NCBI RefSeq assembly: GCF_002994745.2
Contig: NC_037092.1
Location: forward strand, 20,051,001 to 20,115,000
Reading direction: 5' to 3'
DNA from: Rosa chinensis
Lineage: Eukaryota; Streptophyta; Magnoliopsida; Rosales; Rosaceae
Length of the DNA: 64,000 nt
The number at the start of each line of letters is the position of its first letter. Position 1 is the first letter of the stretch. This document shows positions 34,473 to 45,721 of the stretch, one piece after another. Under the pieces are notes generated by a model. It was not told the DNA's origin and did not search any database. It saw nothing but the letters and a program-made list of their open reading frames with translations. The position numbers were made by a program, and so were the translations under genes.

Positions 34473-34530
34473 TATATTGCATCTGTTTTGCTCAGTTTTG
34501 TTGTTTGTTAACTGTTAATGAAAAAAATAT
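34473..34530 (+). repeat. Tandem repeat unit (~57 bp), left part of an array split by the Copia
   Basis: Unit ATTGCATCTGTTTTGCTCAG ... AACTGTTAATGAAAAAAATAT. One copy lies here and two more at 40,687-40,800 after the Copia insertion. The Copia target duplication ATTGC is the start of the unit. Confidence 0.9.
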
Positions 34531-34535
34531 ATTGC

Positions 34536-34742
34536 TGTTTAAGGAAAAAGAGATTCGAGAGAAATTGTAGAGAGAATTGTGTCATATTATTGAGAATAGG
34601 AGCCCTATATATAGGGATTACAAAGTACTAGTTCTAATGTTACAAGGAATACCAATCCGTGTAGGATTGGGAAATCTAGAACCTTCTCTCCTATTACTAC
34701 TCCTAGTTTGATAAGGCACACTAAATCGATATTCCTTCAACA
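34536..34742 (-). repeat. 3' LTR of nested Copia
   Basis: 207 bp, with TATATAGGG near 34,607. Compared with 40,481-40,686 it is nearly identical from ~34,585 to the end, but the first ~45 bp differ at many positions. Confidence 0.9.
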
Positions 34743-34940
34743 CTCCCCCTTGTGCCGCTCAAACTTGGTGGTGACGCTTCATCCGTTGCCTCGTTAAAAA
34801 CCTTGCCAGGTAACAAAAACCCTGTGGGATAAAAATAACCCTGGTCGAAGGACAAAAAGAGCACAACATGTCCTTCACTCTTCGAGATCGAACATGTAGA
34901 CATCATAACTCCCCCTGATGTTGATATCTCCCCCTGATTG

Positions 34941-37289
34941 CTACAATCGTGGGAGTTCGGATAACTTTCTCAATCCGATGCTCTTCACATGTTTCTCGAA
35001 GGTGGATTTAGGTAGCGACTTAGTGAATAAGTCCGCTACATTATCCTCTGATCAGATTTGATTCACTTCAATCTTTAGAAGTGATTGTTGTTGCTGATTA
35101 TAGAAGAACTTAGGCGATATATGCTTGGTGTTGTCGCCCTTGATGAAACCTAACTTCATTTGTTCAATATAAGCTGCATTATCCTCATAAATGCATGTAG
35201 GTTCATCTGTGGTAGACTTCAAACCACAACTTCCTCGGATATGTCTAATTATAGACCTTAGCCATATACATTCACGTACGGCTTCATGTAGAGCAATAAT
35301 CTCTGCATGATTTGAGGAAGTAGCAACAAGGGTCTGTTTCGTAGACCTCCAAGATATCGCAGTGCTTCCCATGGTAAAGACATAACCCATTTGGGAGCGA
35401 CCTTTGTGAGGGTCAGAGAGGTACCCTGCATCAGCAAAACCCATCAAGACATCATTGTCATTTTGATGAAGGGGGATAGGGTGAGGTCGGCCACCCCTAG
35501 TGGTGATGACGGCGTTGGCGGCAACATGGCCAGCCACCTTGTCATGGTGGACGGTGGCTCCATGCCTAATGGGGTCCGATCCCATTCTTCCGTCATTCCC
35601 CTTCTCTCTGTAGGGATAAAATAGGTCCATATCAATCGTACCTCTTAGGTATCGAAAGATTGTCTTTACACCAATCCAATGGCGACGTGTAGGCGCAGAG
35701 CTATGTCTAGCTAACAAGTTCACTGCGAATGAGATGTCTGGTCTTGTGCATTGAGCTAAGTACAATAATGCGCCTATTGCACTTAAATAGGGCACTTCTG
35801 CCTCTAATAGCTCTTCGTCCTCATCCTTTGGACGAAACGGATCTTTTCCTGGCTCAAGACTACGACCGATCATGGGAGTACTCACAGGCTTTGCTTTATC
35901 TTCATTAAAGCGCCTTAAGATTTTCTAAGTATATGTAGACTGATGGATCAAAATGCCATCACTACGGTGCTCGAGTTCTAAACCGAGACAAAACCGTGTT
36001 TTCCCAAGATCTTTCATCTCAAATTCGGATTTCAAGTATTTAGCAGTTTCCTTCAACTCATCTAGAGTTCCAATTAGGTTCATGTCATCGACATAAACTG
36101 CTACGATTGCAAATCCGGAACTTGTTCTTTTAATGAACACGCATGGGCATATTTCATTATTAATATATCCCTTCCCAATCAAGTAGTCACTTAGACGGTT
36201 ATACCACATCCGTCCGGATTGTTTTAATCCATATAGTGAGCGTTTTAATCTTATTGAAAACGCGCTCCGTGGTTTAGAGCCACTTGATTTGGGTAATTGA
36301 AGTCCATCTGGAACCTTCATATATATCTCTGAATCTAGATCCCCATAGAGATATGCTGTAACCACATCTATAAGCTGCATGTCATGTTTTTCGGAAACTA
36401 CCAAACTGACAAGGTAGCGGAACGTTATAACGTCCATTACGGGAGAATATGTCTCCTCGTAGTCGATTCCAGGGCGTTGTGAGAAACCTTGCGCCACAAG
36501 GCGGGCTTTATATCTAACCACCTCATTTTTCTCATTACGCTTTCTAACAAAGACCCATTTATGGCCAACAGGTTTTACATTTGGGGGTGTCTGCGTTATA
36601 GGCCCAAATACTTGTCTCTTTGCTAGTGAATTCAATTCAGCCTGGATCGTATCTTTCCATTTAGGCCAATCCGCTCTTCGTTGACATTCTTCGACAGAGC
36701 AAGGTTCGATATCATCATATTCTATGATTCCTTTTGCAACATGATATGCAAATGCATCATCAATTGCCATAGAATTTCTATCCATCATCTCATGTACACT
36801 AGTGTAATTCATGGAGATCTCTCTATTCTCTGGAGTTGGTTCTGACATTGGAGCGTCCCCCAATGATGTCTCTTGGACATAACCATAATCCGGAATGTTC
36901 TCATGAGATGGATTATTTACATCGATGATTAAGGGATTATTTTGTGCCAAACTCGCTTTCTTTCTTGGGCGAGAATCCATCGAACCTATTGGCCTCCCGC
37001 GCTTCCTGGCAGGAGCCGTGGGCCTAGCCACAACGTCACTACCACTGTGGACGTTGGCGCCATGCTCAAGTGCCCTTGAGGTGGTGTCATGTCCTCTAAT
37101 TTTAGGGACATCAATCCTTGCAGGCACGTTTGCAGCAGGTATGTGTGATCTCGTCACTTTAGCGATATCAAAAAATGCATCAGGCATCGATTCTGCTACG
37201 TTCTGAAGATCGAGAATTCTGCGCACTTCAATTTCGGACTGTGCGGTTCGGGGATCAAGATGAGACAGAGTGGGGACAGACCACGACAA
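34941..37289 (-). pseudogene. pol: Copia reverse transcriptase and RNase H with nonsense codons
   Basis: The minus-strand frame from 37,289 covers the hinge, then RT with PVGHKWVFVRKRNEKNEVVR, LIDVVTAYLYGDLDS, LKRSLYGLKQSGRMWYNRLS and the YVDD active site. A TAG at ~35,925 follows QSTYT. Coding resumes KILRRFNEDKAKP and continues with YLAQCTRPDISFAVNLLARH and the RNase H part (FADAGYLSDPHKGRSQMGY, ATSSNHAEIIALHEAVRE). A TGA at 35,052 follows EVNQI. The last segment SEDNVADLFTKSLP continues to a TAG at 34,941, the normal C-terminus. The stops are explained by single C-to-T changes (CAG to TAG, CGA to TGA). In a live copy this enzyme makes cDNA in the cytoplasmic particle. Confidence 0.9.
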
Positions 37290-37461
37290 TTCCTGTCGTT
37301 CCTGTTGAACATTTATGTTCCTATCTCCCCCCTAACGACGGGAAGACTGTCTCATCAAAGTGACAATCTACAAATCTTGCGGTAAAGAGATCGCCTGTCA
37401 AGGGTTCTAAATAGCGGACAATGGTTGGAGAATCATATCCAACATAAATGCCTAATCGTCG

Positions 37462-38652
37462 TTAAGGACCCATTTTGGTGCGCTGTGGCGGCGCAATAGG
37501 CACATAAACTGCACACCCAAATATGCGTAAGTGTGAGACATTAGGCTCATACCCAGTCACCATCTGGGACGCAGAAAAGGGTTGAGTGGCAGTGGGCCTC
37601 AGACGAAGAAGCACAGCTGCATGCAATATTGCATAGCCCCAAGCAGAAATAGGGAGATTGGTGCGCATTACCAATGCCCTAGCGACCATTTGTAGTCGTT
37701 TAATGGCGGCTTCTGCGAGACCATTTTGGGTGTGAACATGAGGAACTGGATGTTCAACTTCTATCCCAATGGACATGCAATAATCATCAAAAGTCTTTGA
37801 TGTAAACTCCCCAGCATTGTCTAACCTTATAGACTTAATAGGATGATCAGGGTGGTGAGCCCTTAACTTAATTATTTGTGCTAGGAGTTTAGCAAATGCA
37901 ACGTTCCTTGTGGACAATAGCATGACATGTGACCAGCGTGTCGATGCATCAACCAACACCATAAAATATCTAAATGGTCTGCATGGTGGTTGAATAGGTC
38001 TACAAATATCACCGTGGATTCTTTGCAAGAATGGTATATTTTCTTTAGTGTCCTTTGCATAGGATGGTCTCGATCCTAATTTTGCTAAAGAGCAGGCTTT
38101 GCAGAACGAATGATGGGCTTTAGAGACAACCAATGAGGATTTTGGTTTAGCCATGAAGTCACAATTGACTTTAGAAGTAGAAGGAGGAGTCAAACAATGA
38201 TCCATGGCGTCAATGCCATGTTGTTGCCGTAGGGGGTAGACGGCGCCGGCCCTAAGTGGCCGGTCTTGCACAGTCTTGGCGCCGTGAGGCGCAGGTGCAT
38301 CTCCTCGAACCAATTTTTGGTTTTTACTTCTCTTCGTTCTGAAGAATGGATGTCCGTGTGAAGTCTTTAATATACGGATCATCATATCACGACCTAGGTG
38401 TCCCAGACGGTCATGCCAAAGCCTATATGTGTCAGAATCCCATAAATCATCTCTCATAACATGATTGGATTCAATTATGCGAATAGTGGTTGCATACAAC
38501 CCACTAGATCGACACATAAGTTTCTCTAATACTCGTTTATGTCCGTAGTCATTAGAGGTGATGCAAAGGAACTCTTGTCCATTCTCACAATGTGTTTCCA
38601 CATGAAAACCATTGGCTCTTATATCTTTGAAATAATAAAGTTCGAAAAACAT
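37462..38652 (-). pseudogene. pol: Copia GAG-pre-integrase and integrase
   Basis: A 396-codon minus-strand ORF. The N-terminal part has the pre-integrase zinc motif (LWHDRLGHLGRDMMIRILK ... CKACSLAK). The catalytic core shows the three acidic residues in GDICRPIQPP, IRLDNAGEF and HTQNGLAEAAIK, then LRIFGCAVYVPIAPPQRTKM. A TAA at 37,462 separates it from the following hinge and RT frame, consistent with CAA to TAA. A Pro/Ala/His-rich insertion (GDAPAPHGAKTVQDRPLRAG) sits between the zinc motif and the core. Confidence 0.9.
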
Positions 38653-39317
38653 GTCTACGACATGAGATAAAATAAATCGATACTTTATTAATAATATCCA
38701 ATGATTACATCAAAGTTTCATGACCATAATCTAATCCAAAGAAAAATCAAACATTAGACAAATTGTAGTCACTCAATTCGTTCGGTAATTCCAATTAAAT
38801 ATGACCAGGGAAGTAGAGAGAGATGTCGGTGGAGCAAAGCTCTCTTAAGTACCACTAATCTCAATTACTTTCCTAGACATCATACTTAATTGAGTACGCC
38901 TAGAGGAAAAGAGATAATCCAATAAGTCATTTTATTGATTAAGGCATAATTGCCATTACATAATTCTTGGAAATTAAAAGACTATTCTAAATAAAAATCT
39001 GCGGCATTCTATCTTCATCGCCAGATTTAAAGTCTTTTATAGCTCGATGTATTACCATTGATCAGGTACTCCATAAAATATCATGAAGAGGATGCTCTCT
39101 TGATTGAGGTGTATTGACACAATACATATGGTCCCTAGAACCAATGGCGTTGGAATAGTGCAATCATGGCCAAAAATGGCGCCATGGTGTCCAACCCTAT
39201 ACCCTCAACGTCATGACTCCTATGGTCATGTTAGGGTTTTCTCAATCAATTTGTTATTTTGTGTTTTTCCACAAGCATGCATAAATAATATGATGCAGAG
39301 AGCCTCCGAACAATATT

Positions 39318-39757
39318 TCATAACTCTTTCAAAGTTATAGTGAAGCAGATATTATTCCATCGTGCTTCTATGTTCGGAAAGTTGTGAATGTTACTAAAAC
39401 GTTCACTAGGCGCAACCCAAAGGTTGTTAGCGTTATCCTCATTCATGTACTCAAACTGGAGGGCCATCTTCATGTGGCGCTTCATCAGGGTAAATGCCCT
39501 GGAATCTTCTATCTCAGTTTGTGAGTCTTGAGCGGTTCCTTTAGAACAGGGCTCTTGGATTGTAGGCAAATAAATATCCCGTGCCCGTTGAATCCAATGG
39601 AGTAAAATCGAGCTCGTTCAAGTCTTACATCCTGAAAGGAAAGCAAGAACGTATTAGTTTCGGAGTCAATGCTTCCACGAAAACTAATATAAGATTTCTG
39701 AGCCTTAATGCTACCAAGAAATCGATTTCCAAGAATATTTGGATTAGACCGAAACAA
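39318..39757 (-). pseudogene. gag: Copia Gag N-terminal remnant
   Basis: Two overlapping frames: one with FRGSIDSETNTFLLSFQD-type sequence, the other with AFTLMKRHMKMALQFEYMNE and NNLWVAPSERFSNIHNFPNI. They match the UBN2/Copia Gag pattern ('a..fl..h.....l..eY.....a..LW..L..rf.....'). Shifts and missing sequence show it is broken. The zinc knuckle was not found. The region 38,660-39,310 between it and integrase has no coherent ORF. Confidence 0.6.
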
Positions 39758-40480
39758 TGATGTTTAAATGGTCAAAATCTATGCTCACGAACGCTCTTAG
39801 TCCGTAGCTTACGAACGCTCTTAGTTCGTTAAATCGATGCTTACGGACGCTCTTAGTCTGAAGTCTTACGAACGCTCTTAGTTCGTTAATTGCGTGAATC
39901 CCCACGATTCCGCTTTTCAAGAATCGAACCCACGTTATAAGAAAGGTGGGATGTAGAAGAAGGGAGGTTTTTAAGTCCCCAAGAAAAGAAGAAATATTTA
40001 AATTTCGAATTATAGGAACTTCAAAACTTACTCTTTTGAATACTTACTTGTTGAAAATTCGGAGCAGATTCTGTTCTGAACAGCTTGTACTTCGATTGGT
40101 GTACAGATCTCAATATAACTCCGATAAGGCTGAAATTCGGAGGTTAGATGGAAGAGACAGAGACGAACAACTTTGATGAAGAAATTTTTTCGATCTGAGC
40201 TTCCGAACTAGACGTTTCGAGGCTTGCAAGAAGACGGATGTGCACAGGAACGGGAAAAAGATGCAGTGGGTGTGCGTTGGCTTGTTTGCGCAGCAGTGAT
40301 GCTTTGATGGCAGCAGGCTGGAACGCAGGGCTGCAGGGAGGGTGCAGCAGGGGCTGCTGTGCAAGGTTGCAAGCGCACGGGCGCGCGGGCTGCAACGAAG
40401 GCTCGGCTAGCTCGGGCTAGGGGCTGCTTTGTGAATGAGTTTTGGTTTTCTGTTTTGTGGTTAGAGTCGTGCTGATAACG

Positions 40481-40686
40481 TGTTTAAGTATAATGTATTT
40501 GAGAGAGATTGATGAGAGAGATGTGTCATATTATTGAGAATAGGAGCCCTATATATAGGGATTACAAAGTACTAGTTCTAATGTTACAAGGAATACCAAT
40601 CCATGTAGGATTGGGAAATCTAGAACCTTCTCTCCTATTACTACTCCTAGTTTGATAAGGCACACTAAATCGATATTCCTTCAACA
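40481..40686 (-). repeat. 5' LTR of nested Copia
   Basis: 206 bp with TATATAGGG near 40,554. It is followed on the inside (lower coordinates) by the GTGCTGATAACG primer-site-like sequence at 40,469-40,480. Confidence 0.9.
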
Positions 40687-40800
40687 ATTGCATCTGTTTT
40701 GCTCAGTTTTGTTGTTTGTTAACTGTTAATGAAAAAAATATATTGCATCTGTTTTGCTCAGTTTTTTTGTTTGTTAACTGTTAATGAAAAAAATATATTG
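40687..40800 (+). repeat. Two tandem units (~57 bp), right part of the split array
   Basis: Copies of the unit at 34,473-34,530. Removing the Copia restores a three-copy array. Confidence 0.9.
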
Positions 40801-41190
40801 CATCTGTTTTGAGGCCAGGAAATATTGCTTAACAAAATTGCTTGGTGTCTTCATTTCAGGCCAGAAGGTATTGAGGTTGTACATACGCTTGCAGCTTGCT
40901 GCCTTTATCAAGAAGAAAGGCATAAAAAATGATGCAATTCATCAACAATCAAGGATGCATAAAGGTCTGAACATTTTTGCTTCATTTGAAGTTCAATTTT
41001 TTTTTTAAGTTATCCTAATATCATTGATTTTAGATTTGTTATTTTGTATGCAGATTTGGTATTGAATCTATTGATGGAAGGCTGGAAGCCTTGTTGCATT
41101 GATGAAGAGGAACTAAGGAAGCCATGCTGGAAATGTTTGATTGTTTGCAGTAATGCACTTTGATGAAATATTGATCATTCATGAACTTTT

Positions 41191-41300
41191 TCAATTTTAG
41201 TTGGTTTGTTTCAGTTTGTTTCAATTTTAGTTGGTTTGTTTCAGTTTGTTTCAATTTTAGTTGGTTTGATTCATTTTAGTTGGTTTGTTTCAGTATTTTA
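41191..41300. repeat. 30 bp tandem repeat
   Basis: Three to four copies of TCAATTTTAGTTGGTTTGTT plus TCAGTTTGTT, the last copy shortened. Part of the hAT element interior. Confidence 0.9.
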
Positions 41301-42054
41301 GTTTGCTGCAAATTGATGCAGTTTCAATATTTTGTGTGTTTGATGGTTTAATGCTTCGATCAGTTTCATGCTTTGAGAGTTTGGGAGTTTGCTAGAAATT
41401 TCTAATTTGTTATGTTGATGTTGATTGTTGAGTTTTATGAGTGAATGGTATTTGCAATATTGAATCATTTGAATGTATGTATGGAAATCAGGAAAACTGG
41501 AAGCTGCAGACTAGAAAATGCTGAAAAACAGTTTTTCTGTATGGAAAAACCGAGGAACCGAACTTGGACCCGAACCGAACTTGGAACCGAAACCGAAAAA
41601 CCTTCACAGGACCCGAACTGATCTTGGAACCGAAAAATCGAGAAACCGACCCGAATATGGTCGGTTCGGTTCCATATCGGTTCTTAATAAAAAAAACAGC
41701 ATACCCGAACCGATTATGTCATCTCGGTTCCGGTTCCGGTTTCTGGACTTGAAAGTGTAGAACCGACTCAGGCCAGCCCTACAACTTACCATCTTTCTTC
41801 CAAACATAAAAGAGCAGAGATACACCCAGTATCAGCAGCCCAGTAGACAAAACAAGAATGCTAACTATGATTCTCACTTTCTTCACAATGGATTTAGCGG
41901 GTTTAGCATTGATTCTGGTACTAGTCTCTTCATTATCGATGAATGAATTATATTTGAAAGAAGAAAATAATTTAAATTAAAGACTAACAATCAAGTGAAC
42001 ACTTTTAACCATGTTCTTATTGGGAGTAGGGTGTTCTGTTTTCCTATTCTAATT

Positions 42055-42262
42055 AGGGCATCTCCAACATAATATATTCTTTTTTTTTTAAATGAAATTT
42101 AACTAATTTTAGGCTAAGTTTGATCTCCAACAGACTAGCTAAACAAAAGCTAAATTTAACTTTAACTAAAAAACCTAGCTATATTTAGCTAGAGAGGAGA
42201 GAGAATTTAACTAAAACTGAAATTTAACTTAGGATTTAGGTATTCTGCTGGAGCAAATTCAA
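42055..42262. mobile_element. Probable MITE in the receptor-kinase pseudogene intron
   Basis: The left end GGGCATCTCCAACATAA is a very common plant MITE terminus. The right side ends around TATTCTGCTGGAGCAAAT, a decayed complement. The interior is rich in TTTAACTAAA motifs. The boundaries are approximate. Confidence 0.45.
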
Positions 42263-43174
42263 CTAGTAACTAGTTATATTTTAGTTTTAGTTACTTTCAG
42301 CTATGAAGCAGATAGCTATCACTATTGGAGATGTTTTGTATTTGTACAAAGTCTTGAGGAATCAAGATGATTACATACCTTGCTCTGATACAGCTAACAT
42401 AGATATCTTGCTCATTTTCAGTGAGATTTCTTATGCCAATCAGATTACTGAACCACAGCAAGCACCCACATCCACCTTCCCTGATATTGGAATTTGCATT
42501 AGCTGTGCAGGAGCACTTCTTCACACACAACATCTCACATTCCTTGAGGTTCATACTTGTGTTAGACCAGGATTGTTTGGTGCTTGGAAATTTGATCCCA
42601 GTGTACTTCAATGGCATTAAGTTTGCACCCTGTCACTTTCTTTAAATTAGCTTGCATAATTTAGATTTTGACTTGTCTTTGTCCGACTTTTATTAGAAGA
42701 TGGATAATTGTGGCATTATTTTGGTCAAATTCTGTCTGCAGCTAAAAATCTCCATGACATCACCATTCTAACTACAGTAGCAGCATTGGCAACTTGACAA
42801 GAAACCATACAGGCTTTACATGGATATGTCACTCGATTTCTAATTTAGTTGTGTAATGGTGAGGGTAGTTGAATAGACCATTGTCGACTGTCTCACCCGC
42901 CAGCAGGTTTTTATTGACATAAAATGTGCATATGTGAGAAAAATATGTATGAATGTAATTCATCCACCAGCAGAAAACGTGAAAGACCAAGGAAGAAAAA
43001 AGATCAAACATAGGTAGCTTTAAGAGGATATCTTTCCACAATCGGGAATCTATGTTCTCATGCGACTTGTTGTACATATTGTGATTATAGTGATGGGCAT
43101 AGGTGAACATTTTTACCTTGTCACAGTTGCAGCAGAACCAGAGTCAGACTTTACAGCTGGCCTCATCAATCTTA

Positions 43175-43440
43175 CACTACAGGAAAATGAGTCATTTACG
43201 ACGTGCTAAAAACGCCGTAAATGAAAATTTAAGATGTGCAAATCCGTGCAAAAGTACGCCCTTATAGACCACGTCGTAAAAAAAATATATATTTAACTTT
43301 TTTATGCACGCCGTAAATGACCCAAAAGCACGCCGTACAATTTGCTTTGCACGCCGTAAATTTTTATTTAAGGCATGCTTTGCACGCCATAAAACTTAGT
43401 TTAAGGCATATTTTGCCCGCAGTAAATTTAATTTTTTTTA
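43175..43440 (+). mobile_element. One terminus of a CACTA (En/Spm-type) transposon
   Basis: Begins CACTACAGGAAAATGAG after TTA, then repeated subterminal motifs GCACGCCGTAAAT / ACGACGTGC / GCACGCCATAAA in both phases up to ~43,425. These are the classical CACTA terminus and subterminal repeats. The matching right end (...TTTTCCTGTAGTG) was not found in the window, and no transposase was seen. Confidence 0.75.
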
Positions 43441-44762
43441 AATTAAAAAAAAAAAATCAATTCTCTATTGTTCCAATATCACCCAAAAGTTTTATAAATA
43501 AGAAGAATAACAAATATGTCTAATTCTTTGCTTGTTGAAAACAACCTTCACTTATATAAAAAGTTGAGTAGTATACAAACAAATGTTGTGAAGCAATCAC
43601 AAATGAAGCTTATAGCAAAACCAATAAAAAAAATGAACCTAAGGTACATAGGGGTGGATTGCCTCAACACAGCACATTCCACTTGAAAGACATCTTGTTT
43701 CTTAAGAGACCAGCTTCACTTTGGATCTTCATGATAAATTTCAACACTTACAGATGCTTCTTGTGTCCCCATTGAAGTTGGAACTGGGCAATATTGAATA
43801 AGACATTAATAAATAGATGGTCACAAGTCTGCTAAGTTATCAACACATACATCCTAGAATGAAGATAAATTCCTAGAATTTACAGAACCAACAAGTGCTA
43901 TTGGTAAGTGTCAAAACTTCTAAGTAGAGTTCATCAGAGTTTAAGGATACAGCTAATGCCTAGACACCAAACAGAAACCATGTAAGTAAAATCCTCAAAT
44001 GGACTAATGAACAAGCATAGAAAACTACTTTTCATTTTCTTTAGTACAGTAACTACATTGAAAGGTGAAATAGTATACCTTCCTATCCTTCCAATGTAAT
44101 CATCTATACAGATTAATAAATGAAAAGATGAAACATGGTTGCTTCATTCATATAATGGAGAGATTTTTTTGGGGTTTCTAATGAGTTAACAGCTCTACTA
44201 AGAGTCTTAGATTTTTTTTTTTTTTTTTTCTAAGTTCATAATTAAAAGCTTTACCAAGCAAGTCTTAGCTTAGAAGCCTAGATACCTGAAAACGATATCT
44301 GCTGTACCAAGTTCCAAAGGTAAGTCATTCCCCTCTAAAAGTGTCATTCCCCTTTACATCATTTAGCATTCCAGATTTCAGCATTTTATCATATAGCTCC
44401 TTCACAGCCTCTACACTTAACAGAAACAGAGATTACTTCCACCTGAACGTAAACAACAATATTGAGCAATATACGCCAATTCAAAGCTACAATATACCAC
44501 ATTCTACATGGTGTCTCTGAAGTCTAAACTCAATGGTGCACAAGAACAAGTAGATGGTTGCAATACACTATATTTCCTGGAAATAATTTCATGGTTATTG
44601 GCCAAAGCATCAAGTTCTGTAGAGAAAAAAATTATCAAATAATTATTTCTCCTTAACTCCGTTATCTCAGGTGTTACGTCAAACACCTTCCCAGTGAGTC
44701 GGGTTTGATTCCTTCCAATGATCTCAAGGCTGTAGCTTGTGACTGTAGTAAAAGTATTTGTC
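43441..44762. other. No gene recognised
   Basis: AT-rich sequence with T-runs at ~44,211-44,230. It may be interior of the truncated CACTA element or receptor-kinase flank. No domain was recognised on either strand. Confidence 0.6.
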
Positions 44763-44990
44763 ATTCTACACCCAAATTCACACACCCCTTTTAAAATAAA
44801 CCCATCCATAAGAGTGTTTTAATATACACCCAAACCAATTAATTATGTTTATTCAAAATAAAAAAACCTATTAAATAGGATAAATATTAAAACTCAATGT
44901 TGTTAAGAATTACTGAAGCTGCTACTATCAAATTCCCCATTCACCTATTAAATAGGATTAATAGTCAAAATCATCTAGAAAATATTATGG
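44763..44990 (-). repeat. Dispersed repeat, copy 2 (inverted)
   Basis: Reverse complement of 12,900-13,117; shared blocks include ATAAGAGTGTTTTAATA and CCTATTAAATAGGAT. Confidence 0.7.
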
Positions 44991-45154
44991 AGTTTGATTG
45001 ACGTTATTGTTGGTATTACCTTCACTTTAGGTTTTTATCAGTACTTAATTTTAGGTGTTTACATTAATCTCATTATTATCATATAATGATGAATTTTTGG
45101 TATGTTTCTTCCTATATATAGAAGCTAGTGAATTCATTCGTCATTTTTTCTTTG

Positions 45155-45668
45155 TGTACATACATGTCCATTTGCAAGCATAATTAGCTATAATGAGCCA
45201 CGCTCATGGTACCACCAGGGGTACCAACGCCCACCATATGAGTGACTGGCGTAAAGACAGTTAGCCGGGTTACCGCCTGAGCCCCGGATCAACCCCAAAG
45301 CACCGCCAACGCGCCGCCACGCGCCGTGTCAAGATGGCATCAGAAGCTACTGAAACTGGGAACTGAAGCACATCAGTCCCACATCGAAAACAAAGAGAAG
45401 ATCATCCTCTTCCTCACCTATAAAAGGTTCTCTCCTCTCTCCTCATTTATTACGCATTCAATACTTACCTACTGTTACTTTGTCAACATAAATACATTGA
45501 CTAACTTAGGCATCGGAGAGTTGAAGACCGCCCGGCGCGGTCTCCCTCTGACGCCCATTGTATTTTATTTGACAGATAACGGGAACCACTCACAACAAAG
45601 GTATCGATCCGCCCGCCGGATCAGCGTTAACTAAAGTTCAGCTACCGCTAGACTTTTAGACATTAACA
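45155..45668 (+). repeat. 5' LTR of the Tat element
   Basis: Starts TGTACATACATG and ends ACATTAACA. A promoter-like TATAAAAG lies at 45,419-45,426, ~85 bp before the GCCCGGCGCGG block. It is identical to the 3' LTR except at the first base of that TATA motif. Confidence 0.95.
45419..45426 (+). promoter_or_regulatory. TATA box of the Tat 5' LTR
   Basis: CCTATAAAAGG. The homologous position in the 3' LTR reads CCAATAAAAGG (57,134), so the only visible LTR difference falls in this motif. Confidence 0.6.
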
Positions 45669-45669
45669 T

Positions 45670-45686
45670 TGGCGCCGTCTGTGGGA
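45670..45686 (+). other. Primer-binding site of the Tat element
   Basis: TGGCGCCGTCTGTGGGA, one base after the 5' LTR, matching the usual Tat-lineage primer site. Confidence 0.9.
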
Positions 45687-45721
45687 ATCCTTGAACAGAA
45701 GGTCATCCCATCACAATTACC

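Larger units (their letters stand above)
34536..40686 (-). mobile_element. Copia retrotransposon nested in the hAT element, with TSD ATTGC
   Basis: Short LTRs (34,536-34,742 and 40,481-40,686) with TG...CA ends and the 5 bp duplication ATTGC (34,531-34,535 and 40,687-40,691). A polypurine tract AAGGGGGAG (complement of 34,743-34,751) precedes the 3' LTR, and a CGTTATCAGCACGAC primer-site-like sequence follows the 5' LTR. Gag is reduced to fragments and pol carries several stops, so the copy is not autonomous. It inserted into the middle of a 57 bp tandem array. Confidence 0.93.
32689..41781. mobile_element. Non-autonomous hAT element carrying host gene fragments (Pack-hAT)
   Basis: Perfect short terminal repeats TAGGGCTGGCCTG (left) and CAGGCCAGCCCTA (right) are bounded by the 8 bp duplication CAACTTAC (32,681-32,688 and 41,782-41,789), diagnostic of hAT. 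Both subterminal regions (to ~32,880 and from ~41,540) are packed with GAACCG/CGGTTC motifs. No transposase was seen. Without the nested Copia the element is ~2.9 kb. It carries exon-intron pieces of PP1 (33,344-33,483) and FIP37 (33,646-34,379 and the start of a further exon at ~40,858), plus a tandem repeat. It sits in an intron of the receptor-kinase pseudogene. Confidence 0.9.
31340..42617 (-). pseudogene. G-type lectin S-receptor-like serine/threonine kinase pseudogene
   Basis: Exon pieces follow the normal order of an S-domain receptor kinase on the minus strand. 42,617-42,379 is a PAN/apple domain (LKECEMLCVKKCSCTANANS). 41,950-41,789 is juxtamembrane plus a transmembrane helix (IIVSILVLSTGLLILGVSLL). 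32,505-32,382 is the kinase start with the P-loop GEGGFGSV. ~32,238-32,020 covers the alphaC/hinge region ([20 protein letters not shown]). ~31,888-31,741 is GYMSPEY with [16 protein letters not shown]. ~31,660-31,340 is the C-terminal lobe and tail (GLLCVQQKPQDRPSM). Defects: no N-terminal B-lectin/S-locus domains, a ~5-base frameshift at the end of the PAN exon, in-frame stops in the alphaC exon (two) and after SGKRN, and loss of the catalytic HRD and DFG exon. Kinase activity and ligand binding are both gone. In living genes of this family the product is a plasma-membrane receptor. Confidence 0.88.

Noticed and set aside
44504..44809. 101-codon minus-strand ORF upstream of the dispersed repeat
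   Set aside because: No recognised family and no splice or start context; overlaps a repeat edge.
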